The translations under genes and the position numbers were made by a program. From NCBI GenBank assembly GCA_938004235.1, contig CALKWL010000072.1, positions 1 through 12,246 on the forward strand: 12,246 nt of DNA, written 5' to 3'. Below, one piece after another: positions 1-5,996 of this stretch. The stretch comes from an uncultured Gammaproteobacteria bacterium. GTDB taxonomy: Bacteria > Pseudomonadota > Gammaproteobacteria > Halothiobacillales > Halothiobacillaceae. The stretch's first letter is position 1. Every line of letters starts with the position of its first letter. The notes under the pieces were generated by a model. It did no database searches and had not been told where the DNA came from. It saw only the letters and a list, made by a program, of their open reading frames with translations.

Positions 1-2
1 CG

Positions 3-629
3 GCGGCGGATTTCAAAGCCAAGCTCGCCGAAGCCGCCAACCTCGGCCGGCTGTCCACTCCCGGCGATGCCAAGGTAATCGCGTGGCGGAATGTCACGGT
101 TGATGCAGTTAATCGCTTTGTCCGCGCGCAACTGTTCAACGTCGCGGCGGAAGCCCCCTGGCTCGTTGGGGATCGCGTGGTCCTGACCGAACCCGCCACT
201 GACCTCGAAGGCAAGCCCATTGCTCCGACTGACGAGGAAGGCACAATCACCCGCGTCGAAGAGCAGTGGCATCCGACTTGGTCGGAGTTCAAGGTCTGGC
301 GGATCAACATCACTTCCGACTCCAACCTCCCGCTGACCTTCTTCGTCCTCCACCAAGCCTCGGAGGTGGCGGCGAAGCGTAAGCTCGAAGACCTTGCCGC
401 CGAAGCCCGCGTTGCCCCTCGCAAGTGGGGAGCTTTCTGGGAGTTCAAAGACGCCTTCCACAAGCTCCGCCATTCCTACGCCATCACCGCGCACCGCAGT
501 CAGGGCTCCACCTATAACGCGGCGTTTGTCAACTGGCAGGACATCCTTCTCAACCGGAACAAGCCCGAAGCCATGCGGTGCCTCTACGTGGCTTGCTCCC
601 GTCCGAAAAAGGAGCTTTACCTTGGCTAA
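3..629 (+). CDS. SF1 DNA helicase, C-terminal part (RecD/Dda-like), truncated by the window edge
   Basis: The frame is open from the first bases, so the start lies upstream of the window and 208 residues are visible. Near the end is a segment reading YAITAHRSQGST (nt 477-512), which matches helicase motif V of the UvrD_C_2/RecD2/Dda group. It is followed by LYVACSRPKKELYLG (nt 582-626), a motif VI-like signature in which the Arg of the SR pair would contact ATP. The Walker A and B motifs should lie upstream and cannot be checked. The family couples ATP hydrolysis to DNA unwinding, usually 5'-3'. The location beside phage replication and recombination genes suggests a role in replication initiation or recombination. 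The GTG at 177 has no ribosome binding site and lies inside the continuing frame, so it is not taken as a start. Family assignment is fairly sure; the exact subfamily is not. Confidence 0.85.
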   Translation, partial: AADFKAKLAEAANLGRLSTPGDAKVIAWRNVTVDAVNRFVRAQLFNVAAEAPWLVGDRVVLTEPATDLEGKPIAPTDEEGTITRVEEQWHPTWSEFKVWRINITSDSNLPLTFFVLHQASEVAAKRKLEDLAAEARVAPRKWGAFWEFKDAFHKLRHSYAITAHRSQGSTYNAAFVNWQDILLNRNKPEAMRCLYVACSRPKKELYLG

Positions 630-744
630 CTACAAAACCAACATCACTGCGCAAACCCTTCGTGACACCGCAGCCCTCGCGTTTGTGTTTGGTGTGGCTG
701 CCGGGTTTGTACTCGGCTATGCCGTGAAAGCGTTTTTCGTATAG
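622..744 (+). CDS. Small single-pass membrane protein, TTG start
   Basis: This 40-residue protein starts at a TTG that overlaps the last 8 bases of the helicase gene. The start is supported by AAGGAG at 609-614, 7 bases upstream, the same layout as for the tiny membrane gene at 2941. A short polar N-terminus (ANYKTNITAQ) leads into a hydrophobic helix at about residues 17-37 containing small-residue motifs (GVAAGFVLG), then a short AVKAFFV end. It is probably an inner-membrane protein translated by coupling to the helicase. No family was recognised and the function is unknown. It could be a superinfection-exclusion or host-membrane-modifying peptide, but nothing in the sequence shows this. 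The non-ATG start is the main uncertainty. Confidence 0.6.
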   Translation: MANYKTNITAQTLRDTAALAFVFGVAAGFVLGYAVKAFFV

Positions 745-745
745 C

Positions 746-775
746 TTGTGAAACTGCGGGGGGTTATGGGATAAT
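746..775 (+). promoter_or_regulatory. Sigma70-type promoter with extended -10
   Basis: The -35 is TTGTGA (746-751, 4 of 6 consensus). An 18-base spacer leads to a -10 of GATAAT (770-775, 5 of 6), preceded by TG one base before the hexamer (767-768), which makes an extended -10. Initiation would be expected near 782, giving a leader of about 50 bases before the ATG at 833. It sits in the only non-coding gap between the helicase/small membrane gene pair and the next gene group, so it could drive the block that follows. Confidence 0.55.
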
Positions 776-832
776 AATTCCGTGGAGAAATCCTCCCCCG
801 CTTCGCCCCTTCACCTCATAAAGGACTCCCCC

Positions 833-1036
833 ATGCTCGATCTTTCTGCAAAAATCCAACTCTGGCGTCAAAAGGCGCGGGAAGGTACGCTTTCCCAGGC
901 CGAAATGCGCGAGGCAATCGAACACCTGCGGCAGGGCCGTGTGCAGGCCGCAGCCACCTCGGCGAAGAGCCGTAGCAGCAAAGCAAAGCCCCCGGTCAAT
1001 TCCGACGACCTGCTCAAGGAACTCGACGGGCTGTAA
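833..1036 (+). CDS. Small helical phage protein, 67 residues, function unknown
   Basis: The start is the ATG at 833, with AAAGGA at 820-825 seven bases upstream. A GTG at 782 in the same frame has no ribosome binding site and coincides with the predicted transcription start, so it is rejected. Residues 1-40 look like two amphipathic helices separated by a turn (WRQKAREGTLSQAEMREAIE). A Lys/Ser/Ala-rich flexible segment follows at 42-55, then a short acidic helix (SDDLLKELDGL). There are no cysteines and no hydrophobic segment, so it is probably soluble and helical. The layout of helical hairpin, basic linker and acidic tail would suit a small protein-protein adaptor, but that is inference. 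It is probably the first gene of the transcript from the promoter at 746-775. Confidence 0.75.
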   Translation: MLDLSAKIQLWRQKAREGTLSQAEMREAIEHLRQGRVQAAATSAKSRSSKAKPPVNSDDLLKELDGL

Positions 1037-1059
1037 TCTTTTTCTCAAGGAGGCATATC

Positions 1060-1425
1060 ATGGCACGAACGACCATTTCCCAGCAACTCGCCACGGCGCA
1101 GCAAGAACTCGCAGAAATGCGGAAAGATTTCGACGCGCTGCAGCGCGCTTATGACAGCCTGAAGGCGACGCAGCGACTTACCATCGAGAACCTGACGACA
1201 GAGCATGCAAAGGCGTTGAAGACTGCGGAAGACAGCAAAACCTACTACAGCCGCGAAGCTGACGCGCGGGCCGCTGAACTCGAACAAGCCCACGCCGTTC
1301 TCGACGGGGTTGAGGGCGCGCCTTCCCGCGAATACGAGGGTGACTACGGCAAGCTCCGCCGCAATGTCGTCACTCGGTTGGCAGGGGCTTTCCTTGCCAT
1401 CGCCCGCAGCGGGGGCCTGAAATGA
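1060..1425 (+). CDS. Coiled-coil protein, 121 residues, function unknown
   Basis: The ATG is preceded by a strong AAGGAGG (1048-1054) with a short spacer. Residues about 5-85 are rich in Ala, Glu, Lys and Gln with heptad-like spacing of Leu and Ala (ATAQQELAEMRKDFDALQ), consistent with one long coiled coil. The C-terminal part is more basic and partly hydrophobic (RRNVVTRLAGAFLAIARSG) and could be an amphipathic helix. The stop overlaps the next start as ATGA (1422-1425), so translation is likely coupled to the nuclease gene. That suggests, without proving, a partnership with the nuclease. No enzymatic motif is visible. Confidence 0.8.
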   Translation: MARTTISQQLATAQQELAEMRKDFDALQRAYDSLKATQRLTIENLTTEHAKALKTAEDSKTYYSREADARAAELEQAHAVLDGVEGAPSREYEGDYGKLRRNVVTRLAGAFLAIARSGGLK

Positions 1426-2393
1426 CCGCCCCTTCCCTCCGTCCGATGTTCCCGCACTGCGTCGACTCGACCATGCTCGCATCCTTCCGCTCCTGCCCGC
1501 AGAAGTTCTTCCGGCAGTATGTTCAACACTGGAAACCCCAAGCCGAGTCTGTCCATCTAATCGCCGGTGGGGCTTTTGCGTCCGGGGTTGAAGCCGCGCG
1601 TCGGGCTTTTTACGAGCACAACGCCTCCCCCCAAGACGCCGAGGCCGAAGGTCTCAAGGCCCTGATCACCCACTACGGCGACTTCGATCCGCCCCCGGCC
1701 TCACCGAAATCCCTGGAACGTATGTGCGGGGCCTTGGAATTCTACTTCGCGTCCTACCCTCTCGGCGAAGACGGCATGACCCCAATCTCCTTCCCGAACG
1801 GCCGGCAGGGTATCGAACTCTCCTTCGCCGAACCGCTCCCCTTCCCTCACCCTGTCACCGAGGACCCGATTCTCTTCACAGGCCGCTCTGACATGGTGGC
1901 GCATTTCGCAGGCGGAACCTACATCGTCGATGAAAAAACAACGTCCAGTCTCGGCGCGTCATGGGCACGGCAATGGGAAATGCGGGCGCAATTCACTGGC
2001 TATGCCTGGGCGTGCCAGCAAATCGGCGTTCAAACTGAAGGCACGATCGTCCGGGGGGTGTCCATCCTCAAAACAAAGTACGACACCATGCAGGTTGTCA
2101 CCAACCGGGCGCAGTTTGAAATCGATCGCTGGCTCGATCAAACTGTCCGTGACCTCGCGCGCATGCAGCGTATGTGGGAAGAAGGTTATTGGGACTACGC
2201 CCTCGACCACGCCTGCGCGGAATACGGCGGGTGCTCACTCACTCAAATCTGCAAATCCCCGGACCCGGATTCGTGGCTGCCGATGTACTTCGCCAAACGT
2301 GTCTGGGACCCCCTCGCTCGCCGCGAACTGACCGTGCAGGAATGGGAAGCCTCGTGGGGACATGACACTTCCTCCGAAACTCAAGGAGCTTAA
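1422..2393 (+). CDS. PD-(D/E)XK nuclease, Cas4/RecB-like, with candidate Fe-S cysteines
   Basis: This 323-residue protein carries the PD-(D/E)XK hallmark: GRSDM with Asp157, then IVDEKT with the metal-binding Asp170 and Glu171 and the catalytic Lys172. A QFTGYAW segment (190-196) follows, matching the Gln/Tyr motif downstream of the active site in RecB and Cas4 nucleases. Cys25 lies in an N-terminal FRSCPQKFF motif, and Cys265, Cys271 and Cys277 form a C-terminal CX5CX5C cluster. One N-terminal plus three C-terminal cysteines is the arrangement that holds a 4Fe-4S cluster in Cas4 and AddB, although the spacing differs from the usual CX2CX5C. Phage members typically act as ssDNA or end-processing exonucleases in recombination. 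The start overlaps the coiled-coil gene by 4 bases. A Sak4-like ATPase and a putative ssDNA-binding protein lie downstream, fitting a recombination module. Confidence 0.88.
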   Translation: MTAPSLRPMFPHCVDSTMLASFRSCPQKFFRQYVQHWKPQAESVHLIAGGAFASGVEAARRAFYEHNASPQDAEAEGLKALITHYGDFDPPPASPKSLERMCGALEFYFASYPLGEDGMTPISFPNGRQGIELSFAEPLPFPHPVTEDPILFTGRSDMVAHFAGGTYIVDEKTTSSLGASWARQWEMRAQFTGYAWACQQIGVQTEGTIVRGVSILKTKYDTMQVVTNRAQFEIDRWLDQTVRDLARMQRMWEEGYWDYALDHACAEYGGCSLTQICKSPDPDSWLPMYFAKRVWDPLARRELTVQEWEASWGHDTSSETQGA

Positions 2394-2394
2394 C

Positions 2395-2577
2395 ATGGCA
2401 ATGCCTCCGAAGAAAGCCGCGTGGCGTTTGCAAGGCCTGATTGGTCAGCTCAAGTCCCTCCGTAAGCAGGGGGTGCTGACGTACAAGCAGGAGGTCGTCG
2501 CGCTCCGGCCGTTGCAAGACGCTCTCAAGATCCAGCAGTTCAACATTTCGTCTCCGTCTCCTGCCAAGCCCGACTAA
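2395..2577 (+). CDS. Small basic helical protein, 60 residues, function unknown
   Basis: The ATG at 2395 has AAGGAG (2383-2388) six bases upstream, overlapping the end of the nuclease gene. An upstream in-frame ATG at 2362 lies inside the nuclease gene without a matching site and is not used. The N-terminal two-thirds is Lys/Arg-rich and probably helical (KKAAWRLQGLIGQLKSLRKQ). The end is Ser/Pro-rich (ISSPSPAKPD) and likely disordered. The basic character would allow nucleic-acid or partner-protein binding, but no family was recognised. It lies 1 base after the nuclease stop and 2 bases before the next start, so it is within the same operon. Confidence 0.65.
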   Translation: MAMPPKKAAWRLQGLIGQLKSLRKQGVLTYKQEVVALRPLQDALKIQQFNISSPSPAKPD

Positions 2578-2579
2578 CC

Positions 2580-2948
2580 ATGCCCACCGCCACCTACTTC
2601 CTTCGCAATCGCCTTCTCGCCTCCCGCGAACTTCTCGCTCCGGCGCCGCTGTCCAGCATCGCGTACTACTGCACGACCTGCGGGGAAGTCTGGGGGCGGG
2701 TGGTGGTGGGCGGGCAAGATTCCGAGGTCTGGACGTTCGAAGGCGTGCCTTGCGAAAAGCATTCCCCTGTCGGAGCACAAGATTGGGGGCGAGTTCCAGG
2801 CTCTTTCCTCGTCAACCACAAAAACACCCGAACTTGGCTTCCAGTCATGTGGTGGGCTAGGGCTCTCGAAGCTCTCCCCCTTCCTGTCCTCGAACGCGAA
2901 CTCTTCCTCCACCTCAACCACTACGAAAAGGAGCTTTCCAATGCTTGA
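2580..2948 (+). CDS. Small protein with zinc-finger-like cysteine pairs, function unknown
   Basis: This is a 122-residue frame starting 2 bases after the previous stop. No clear ribosome binding site precedes the ATG, so initiation probably depends on translational coupling; the next Met is residue 89, too late to be the start. Cys31 and Cys34 (CTTCG) with Cys58 and His61 (CEKH) form a CX2C...CX2H pattern spaced by 23 residues, which could bind one zinc ion like a zinc ribbon. A Trp-rich stretch (TWLPVMWWARAL, about 85-96) precedes a helical, charged C-terminus ending in EKELSNA. The codons for KEL form the Shine-Dalgarno of the next gene. It may be a nucleic-acid or protein-binding accessory factor, but no known family was recognised. 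Confidence 0.7.
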   Translation: MPTATYFLRNRLLASRELLAPAPLSSIAYYCTTCGEVWGRVVVGGQDSEVWTFEGVPCEKHSPVGAQDWGRVPGSFLVNHKNTRTWLPVMWWARALEALPLPVLERELFLHLNHYEKELSNA

Positions 2949-3024
2949 TCTTATCCTCACCGGACTCTTCATCTGGGGGCTTCTTTTCGCCCTCGCCGCT
3001 GTTTTCAGCCACTTTTTTGAGTAA
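2941..3024 (+). CDS. Tiny single-pass membrane peptide, 27 residues
   Basis: This short gene overlaps the last 8 bases of the zinc-finger-like gene. It has AAGGAG (2928-2933) seven bases before the ATG, a near-ideal initiation signal. The product is almost entirely hydrophobic: MLDL, then a run of Ile, Leu, Phe, Gly, Trp and Ala over residues 5-22, ending SHFFE. It would form one transmembrane helix with very short tails. The next gene's ribosome binding site (AAGGA, 3023-3027) overlaps its TAA stop, tying it into the operon. Its overlap and Shine-Dalgarno spacing match the small membrane gene at 622-744. The function is unknown. Confidence 0.6.
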   Translation: MLDLILTGLFIWGLLFALAAVFSHFFE

Positions 3025-3033
3025 GGAACTTTC

Positions 3034-3888
3034 ATGAATGCCACTTCCCCCGCCCTTCCCGGCGTCAAGGTCATGCTCATGGGGCCGTCCGGCACCGGCA
3101 AAACCTTCTCCATCGGCTCCCTGCTTGAAGCCGGAATCGAGGTCATCTACTTCGCTTACGAACAAGGCGTAGAATCCCTCCAAGGCTACTTCGCCGATGC
3201 CGGCAAGCCCATCCCCGACTCCCTTCACATCTGCTCTGTCCGGGCGCCCTCCGCCTCCTTCCTCGAAATGGCGGATTCTGTCAAGTACGTCAACCAGCTC
3301 TCCTATGAAAGCTTGAAAAAACAAACCGACCCGAACAAATCCAAGTACAACCAACTCGAACAGTTCCTCCGAAACTTCAACGACGTGACTGACGACGATG
3401 GGGTTAAGCACGGCGCGGTGAACTCTTGGGGCCCGGACAAAGCTATCGTCATCGACGGCCTGACCGGTCTGTGTGACTCCGCGATGAAAACCTGCATCGG
3501 CGGGAAGTTCGACCGGGATCAAAAGGACTGGGGCCTTGCCCAGAACATCGTCGAGGGCATCCTCCGCAAGATCACCACCGAATGCCGGTGCCACGTTATC
3601 TTGATCTCTCACGTCGAACGGGAAACTGACCCCAACGGCGGCGGGCTCAAGCTCATGGCTTCCGCTCTTGGCAAGGCCCTCGCCCCGAAGCTCCCGGCGA
3701 TGTTCTCCGACGTCATTCTCTGCAAGCGCGTCGGGAAGGAGTTTTTCTGGGACACCGAAGACCCCACGGCAGACCTCAAAACCCGCAACCTCCCGATCTC
3801 TGCCAAGAACCTCCCTTCCTTCAAGTCCATCATCGCCAAATGGCAGTCTCGTGGGGGCCGGCTCTCAGTCTTACAGGAAAAGGATTGA
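3034..3888 (+). CDS. RecA-fold ATPase, Sak4-like (phage nucleotide-binding protein)
   Basis: This 284-residue protein has Walker A GPSGTGKT at residues 17-24, shortly after the N-terminus. A VIYFAYEQG segment (37-45) provides a Glu in the position expected for the family. A Walker B-like strand KAIVIDG (136-142) ends in Asp141, and a later strand CHVILISH (186-193) resembles a sensor segment. Length and motif order fit the AAA_24/Sak4 group of single-strand-annealing or recombinase-like phage proteins, which resemble a RecA core without extra domains. It would bind ssDNA and promote pairing or strand exchange. The putative ssDNA-binding protein directly downstream supports this, since Sak4 proteins are known to occur and act with SSBs. 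The ATG follows AAGGA (3023-3027) by 6 bases. A generic AAA nucleotide-binding protein is the alternative. Confidence 0.82.
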   Translation: MNATSPALPGVKVMLMGPSGTGKTFSIGSLLEAGIEVIYFAYEQGVESLQGYFADAGKPIPDSLHICSVRAPSASFLEMADSVKYVNQLSYESLKKQTDPNKSKYNQLEQFLRNFNDVTDDDGVKHGAVNSWGPDKAIVIDGLTGLCDSAMKTCIGGKFDRDQKDWGLAQNIVEGILRKITTECRCHVILISHVERETDPNGGGLKLMASALGKALAPKLPAMFSDVILCKRVGKEFFWDTEDPTADLKTRNLPISAKNLPSFKSIIAKWQSRGGRLSVLQEKD

Positions 3889-3912
3889 CAGCTTTCCCAA
3901 ACAGCGTAACAC
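3885..3912 (+). promoter_or_regulatory. Possible promoter with perfect -35 but weak -10
   Basis: A perfect TTGACA (3885-3890) overlaps the stop codon of the Sak4-like gene. At 16 bases spacing the -10 would be TAACAC (3907-3912), only 3 of 6 consensus. A better hexamer, TAGAAT (3913-3918), lies at 22 bases, which is too far for normal sigma70 use. The 121-base gap before the next gene is unusual for this compact region and makes a regulatory site plausible. Confidence 0.3.
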
Positions 3913-3937
3913 TAGAATTTCCCCCGTATAGCGGTTG

Positions 3938-3971
3938 GCGGCTGGCTGCCATCGGGGGCTTACACAGCCGC
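3938..3971 (+). repeat. Inverted repeat / possible stem-loop in the leader of the SSB-like gene
   Basis: GCGGCTG (3938-3944) pairs perfectly with CAGCCGC (3965-3971) across a 20-base loop. No T-tract follows, so it is not an intrinsic terminator. It lies in the leader of the putative ssDNA-binding protein gene, about 40 bases before its start, and could be a protein-binding site or an mRNA structure. It may also be chance in GC-rich sequence. Confidence 0.3.
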
Positions 3972-4009
3972 ACAAGCCCAAACTCAAACTCGATTCAAGG
4001 AGCCTTACC

Positions 4010-4459
4010 ATGTTCTCTCCCGATCAATTCCTCGACATGCCCATCGAAGGTTCGAACGACACCAAGATCGTCCCGGTGCCGGTTGGCGAATACACTGCCG
4101 TTGCGGAAGATGTGAAAGTCCGTCAGTGGCAAGCCAAAGATGATCCCTCCAAGTCCGGCCTCGCACTCGATATCGTCTGGAGCATTGACGATGCCGGTCT
4201 GCGCGAACTCTTCGGCCGCGAGAAGATCACCTGCAAGCAAGGTATCATGCTCGACCTCACCGACTCCGGCAGCATCGACATGGGCAAGGGCCGTAACATC
4301 GGCCTCGGTCGCCTGCGCGAAGCTCTCAGCTTGAACGAACCTGGCCAGCCGTTCTCCTTCACGATGATCCTCGGCCGTTTGGCGAAGGTCAGCATCAAGC
4401 ATCGTGTGCATGAAGAAGATGTGTTCGCGGAAGTTAAGAGTATCGCAAAATTCAGCTAA
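4010..4459 (+). CDS. Putative ssDNA-binding protein (DUF669-like)
   Basis: This 149-residue protein starts at the ATG preceded by AAGGAG (3997-4002) with 7 bases spacing. An upstream in-frame ATG at 3935 lacks such a site. The N-terminus MFSPDQFLDMPIEG is followed by a Thr/Val-rich strand region with PVGEYTA (24-30). Alternating hydrophobic and polar strands (LALDIVWSID, 51-60) then suggest a beta-barrel. A Gly/Arg-rich GKGRNIGLGRLREAL segment (92-106) and a closing GRLAKVSIKHR segment (122-132) resemble phage DUF669-type proteins found beside Sak4 or Erf recombinases. The order recombinase then SSB-like protein, with a Cas4-like nuclease upstream, supports a role in coating ssDNA during replication or recombination. 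The family call comes from pattern and context, not from a diagnostic catalytic motif. Confidence 0.6.
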   Translation: MFSPDQFLDMPIEGSNDTKIVPVPVGEYTAVAEDVKVRQWQAKDDPSKSGLALDIVWSIDDAGLRELFGREKITCKQGIMLDLTDSGSIDMGKGRNIGLGRLREALSLNEPGQPFSFTMILGRLAKVSIKHRVHEEDVFAEVKSIAKFS

Positions 4460-4619
4460 TTTCCCTACCTCTCCTTAGCTGGGTTTTGTGTTAGGTGTGG
4501 CCCCGAGCCTTAAATCGGGGCGCTTACAATCAGTTCCTTTCACGAAAGGCTTATGCCCGTGACCAATTCCTGCCTGAGCAAGCTTTCCCTTCCTCGGGCG
4601 TTTTTATGAGAATTTCCTT
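4460..4619. other. 160-base non-coding leader before the ParB-methyltransferase gene
   Basis: No convincing gene lies here; an ATG at 4606 opens a 32-codon frame without a ribosome binding site. The stretch holds a 7-bp inverted repeat (4500-4521), a small hairpin (4536-4549), a TACAAT hexamer (4525-4530, 5 of 6 match to a -10) lacking a recognisable -35, and a GCCCG/CGGGC pair (4555-4559 with about 4599-4603) followed by GTTTTT. The left arm of the first repeat could also pair with CTCGGG near 4597, allowing alternative folds. It could be an operator or attenuator region. Confidence 0.4.
4500..4521 (+). repeat. Perfect 7-bp inverted repeat, candidate operator or hairpin
   Basis: GCCCCGA (4500-4506) and TCGGGGC (4515-4521) are perfect inverted copies around an 8-base AT-containing loop. 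As RNA this would be a stable hairpin, but no U-tract follows, so it is not a standard terminator. As DNA it could be a dimer-binding operator. It sits about 100 bases upstream of a gene whose product carries a ParB-type domain, which makes autoregulation worth considering. Confidence 0.45.
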
Positions 4620-5996
4620 ATGCGCACAATCCCCATCAACGACATTCAGATTGCGGAAAACCGCCAACGCCAAGAATTCGACCCGGAGGCCATGCAGGAA
4701 CTGATCACCTCCATTGAGGAACGGGGGCTGATGCATCCGATTGTTCTTCGCACGGATGAAGCGGGACAAACCTTCCTCGTCGCAGGCGAGCGTCGACTCC
4801 GCGCGATTCAGGAAATCTTCGACCTCGGCGGGCACTTTATCTGCGACGGCGAGACCTACTACCCTGACACTGGCGAAGTCCCCTACACCTCCCTCGGCGA
4901 CCTGTCCCTTCTCGAATACGAAGAAGCGGAACTCGACGAAAACCTCAAGCGAAAAGACCTGACGTGGCAGGAGCATGCGGCTGCGGTCGGGCGTCTCCAC
5001 GAACTCCGTCAAGCTCAATCCGACGCAATCCGCGCTACCCACCAGAATCCCGAAACCCTCCCTGCCCCGCATACCGTTGCCGACACCGCCAAGGAACTCA
5101 CCGGCCGTTCCGACGGCTACTTTCAAGACTCCGTCCGCAAGGAAATCCTCGTTTCCAAGCACCTCTCCAACCCTCTGGTCGCAAAGGCAAAGTCCGCAGA
5201 TGAAGCCTTCAAGCTCCTCCGAAAAGAAGAAGCCCGTCAGCGTAACGTCGAACTCGCTGAGTCAGTTGGAAAAGTCTTTTCCTCCGGCGCGCACCGAGTC
5301 CTTCAAGCTAACTGTCTCGACTGGATGGCAGACCCCGCCAACGCCGGGCAATTCGACGTCATCCTTACCGATCCCCCTTACGGAATCAATGCGCAGGATT
5401 TTGGCGACGGGGCTGGGCGCCTTGCTTCCATCGAGCACCACTACGACGACTCGTACGAATCTTGGCAGAAGCTTATCACGGCATGGGCTGAACTTTCCTT
5501 CCGCGCCGCTAAGCCCCAAGCTCACGCGTATGTTTTCTGCGATATCGACCGCTTCCACGAACTCCGCGACGCGATGCGGGCGGCTGGCTGGTACGTCTTC
5601 CGCACCCCTTTCACCATCGTCAAGGACGGCTCCGGGCGTGTACCTCTCCCTGATCGTGGCCCCCGTCGGCAGTCCGAGTGGCTGCTCTACGCCATCAAAG
5701 GCAACAAGCCCGTCACCCACATCTACCCGGACGTCATCACCGCGCGGGCAGACGAGAACATGACCCACGGCGCGCAGAAGCCCGTTGCTGTCTACACCAA
5801 CCTCCTCCAGCGTAGCGTCCGTCCCGGCGACTCCGTTCTCGACTGCTTCGCCGGCACCGGCACGATCCTTCCGGCCGCGCATGCCTTCCAGTGTTCCGCC
5901 ACGGCGATCGAACAAAACCCTGAATACTACGCCCTCTGCCTCAAGCGTATCGACGTCATCAAGCAGTCCGAAGTCGATCTCTTCGAAGGAGCCTGA
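4620..5996 (+). CDS. ParB-like domain fused to DNA methyltransferase
   Basis: This 458-residue protein has two parts. Residues 1-65 are a ParB/sulfiredoxin-like domain: IPINDIQI, then SIEERGLMHPIVLR, then the ParB box AGERRLRA (55-62). Residues about 100-210 are helical with a TWQEHA...VADTAKELTGRSDG pattern, as in ParB helix-turn-helix regions. Residues about 220-450 are an S-adenosylmethionine-dependent methyltransferase: DVILTDPPYGI has catalytic DPPY at 251-254, QKP is at 386-388, and VLDCFAGTGT has motif I at 408-415. DPPY before FAGTG gives the beta-class order, and DPPY favours N6-adenine over N4-cytosine as the target. No restriction enzyme is nearby, so it is probably an orphan phage enzyme for self-protection or regulation. 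The start fits the domain boundary, but no Shine-Dalgarno is visible. The polymerase gene begins 2 bases after the stop. Confidence 0.92.
   Translation: MRTIPINDIQIAENRQRQEFDPEAMQELITSIEERGLMHPIVLRTDEAGQTFLVAGERRLRAIQEIFDLGGHFICDGETYYPDTGEVPYTSLGDLSLLEYEEAELDENLKRKDLTWQEHAAAVGRLHELRQAQSDAIRATHQNPETLPAPHTVADTAKELTGRSDGYFQDSVRKEILVSKHLSNPLVAKAKSADEAFKLLRKEEARQRNVELAESVGKVFSSGAHRVLQANCLDWMADPANAGQFDVILTDPPYGINAQDFGDGAGRLASIEHHYDDSYESWQKLITAWAELSFRAAKPQAHAYVFCDIDRFHELRDAMRAAGWYVFRTPFTIVKDGSGRVPLPDRGPRRQSEWLLYAIKGNKPVTHIYPDVITARADENMTHGAQKPVAVYTNLLQRSVRPGDSVLDCFAGTGTILPAAHAFQCSATAIEQNPEYYALCLKRIDVIKQSEVDLFEGA

Noticed and set aside
782..832. GTG start at 782 for the 67-residue protein
   Set aside because: It coincides with the predicted transcription start and lacks a ribosome binding site, while the ATG at 833 has AAAGGA at ideal spacing.
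2574..3612. Minus-strand frames of 190 and 232 codons opposite the zinc-finger-like and Sak4-like genes
   Set aside because: No motifs or plausible initiation signals; they conflict with well-supported plus-strand genes.
3935..3952. Sigma54 promoter (TGGCGGCTGGCTGC)
   Set aside because: The GG and GC elements are one base off the required spacing and the rest of the consensus is absent.
4500..4521. Intrinsic terminator
   Set aside because: The stem is good but followed by GCTTACAATC rather than a T-tract, so it is kept only as an inverted repeat or candidate operator.
4606..4704. Short frame starting at ATG 4606
   Set aside because: No ribosome binding site, out of frame with the ParB domain, and basic shadow-like composition.
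4975..5763. Plus-strand 262-codon frame inside the methyltransferase gene
   Set aside because: Ser/Pro/Thr/Arg-rich composition characteristic of an out-of-frame reading; no initiation site.
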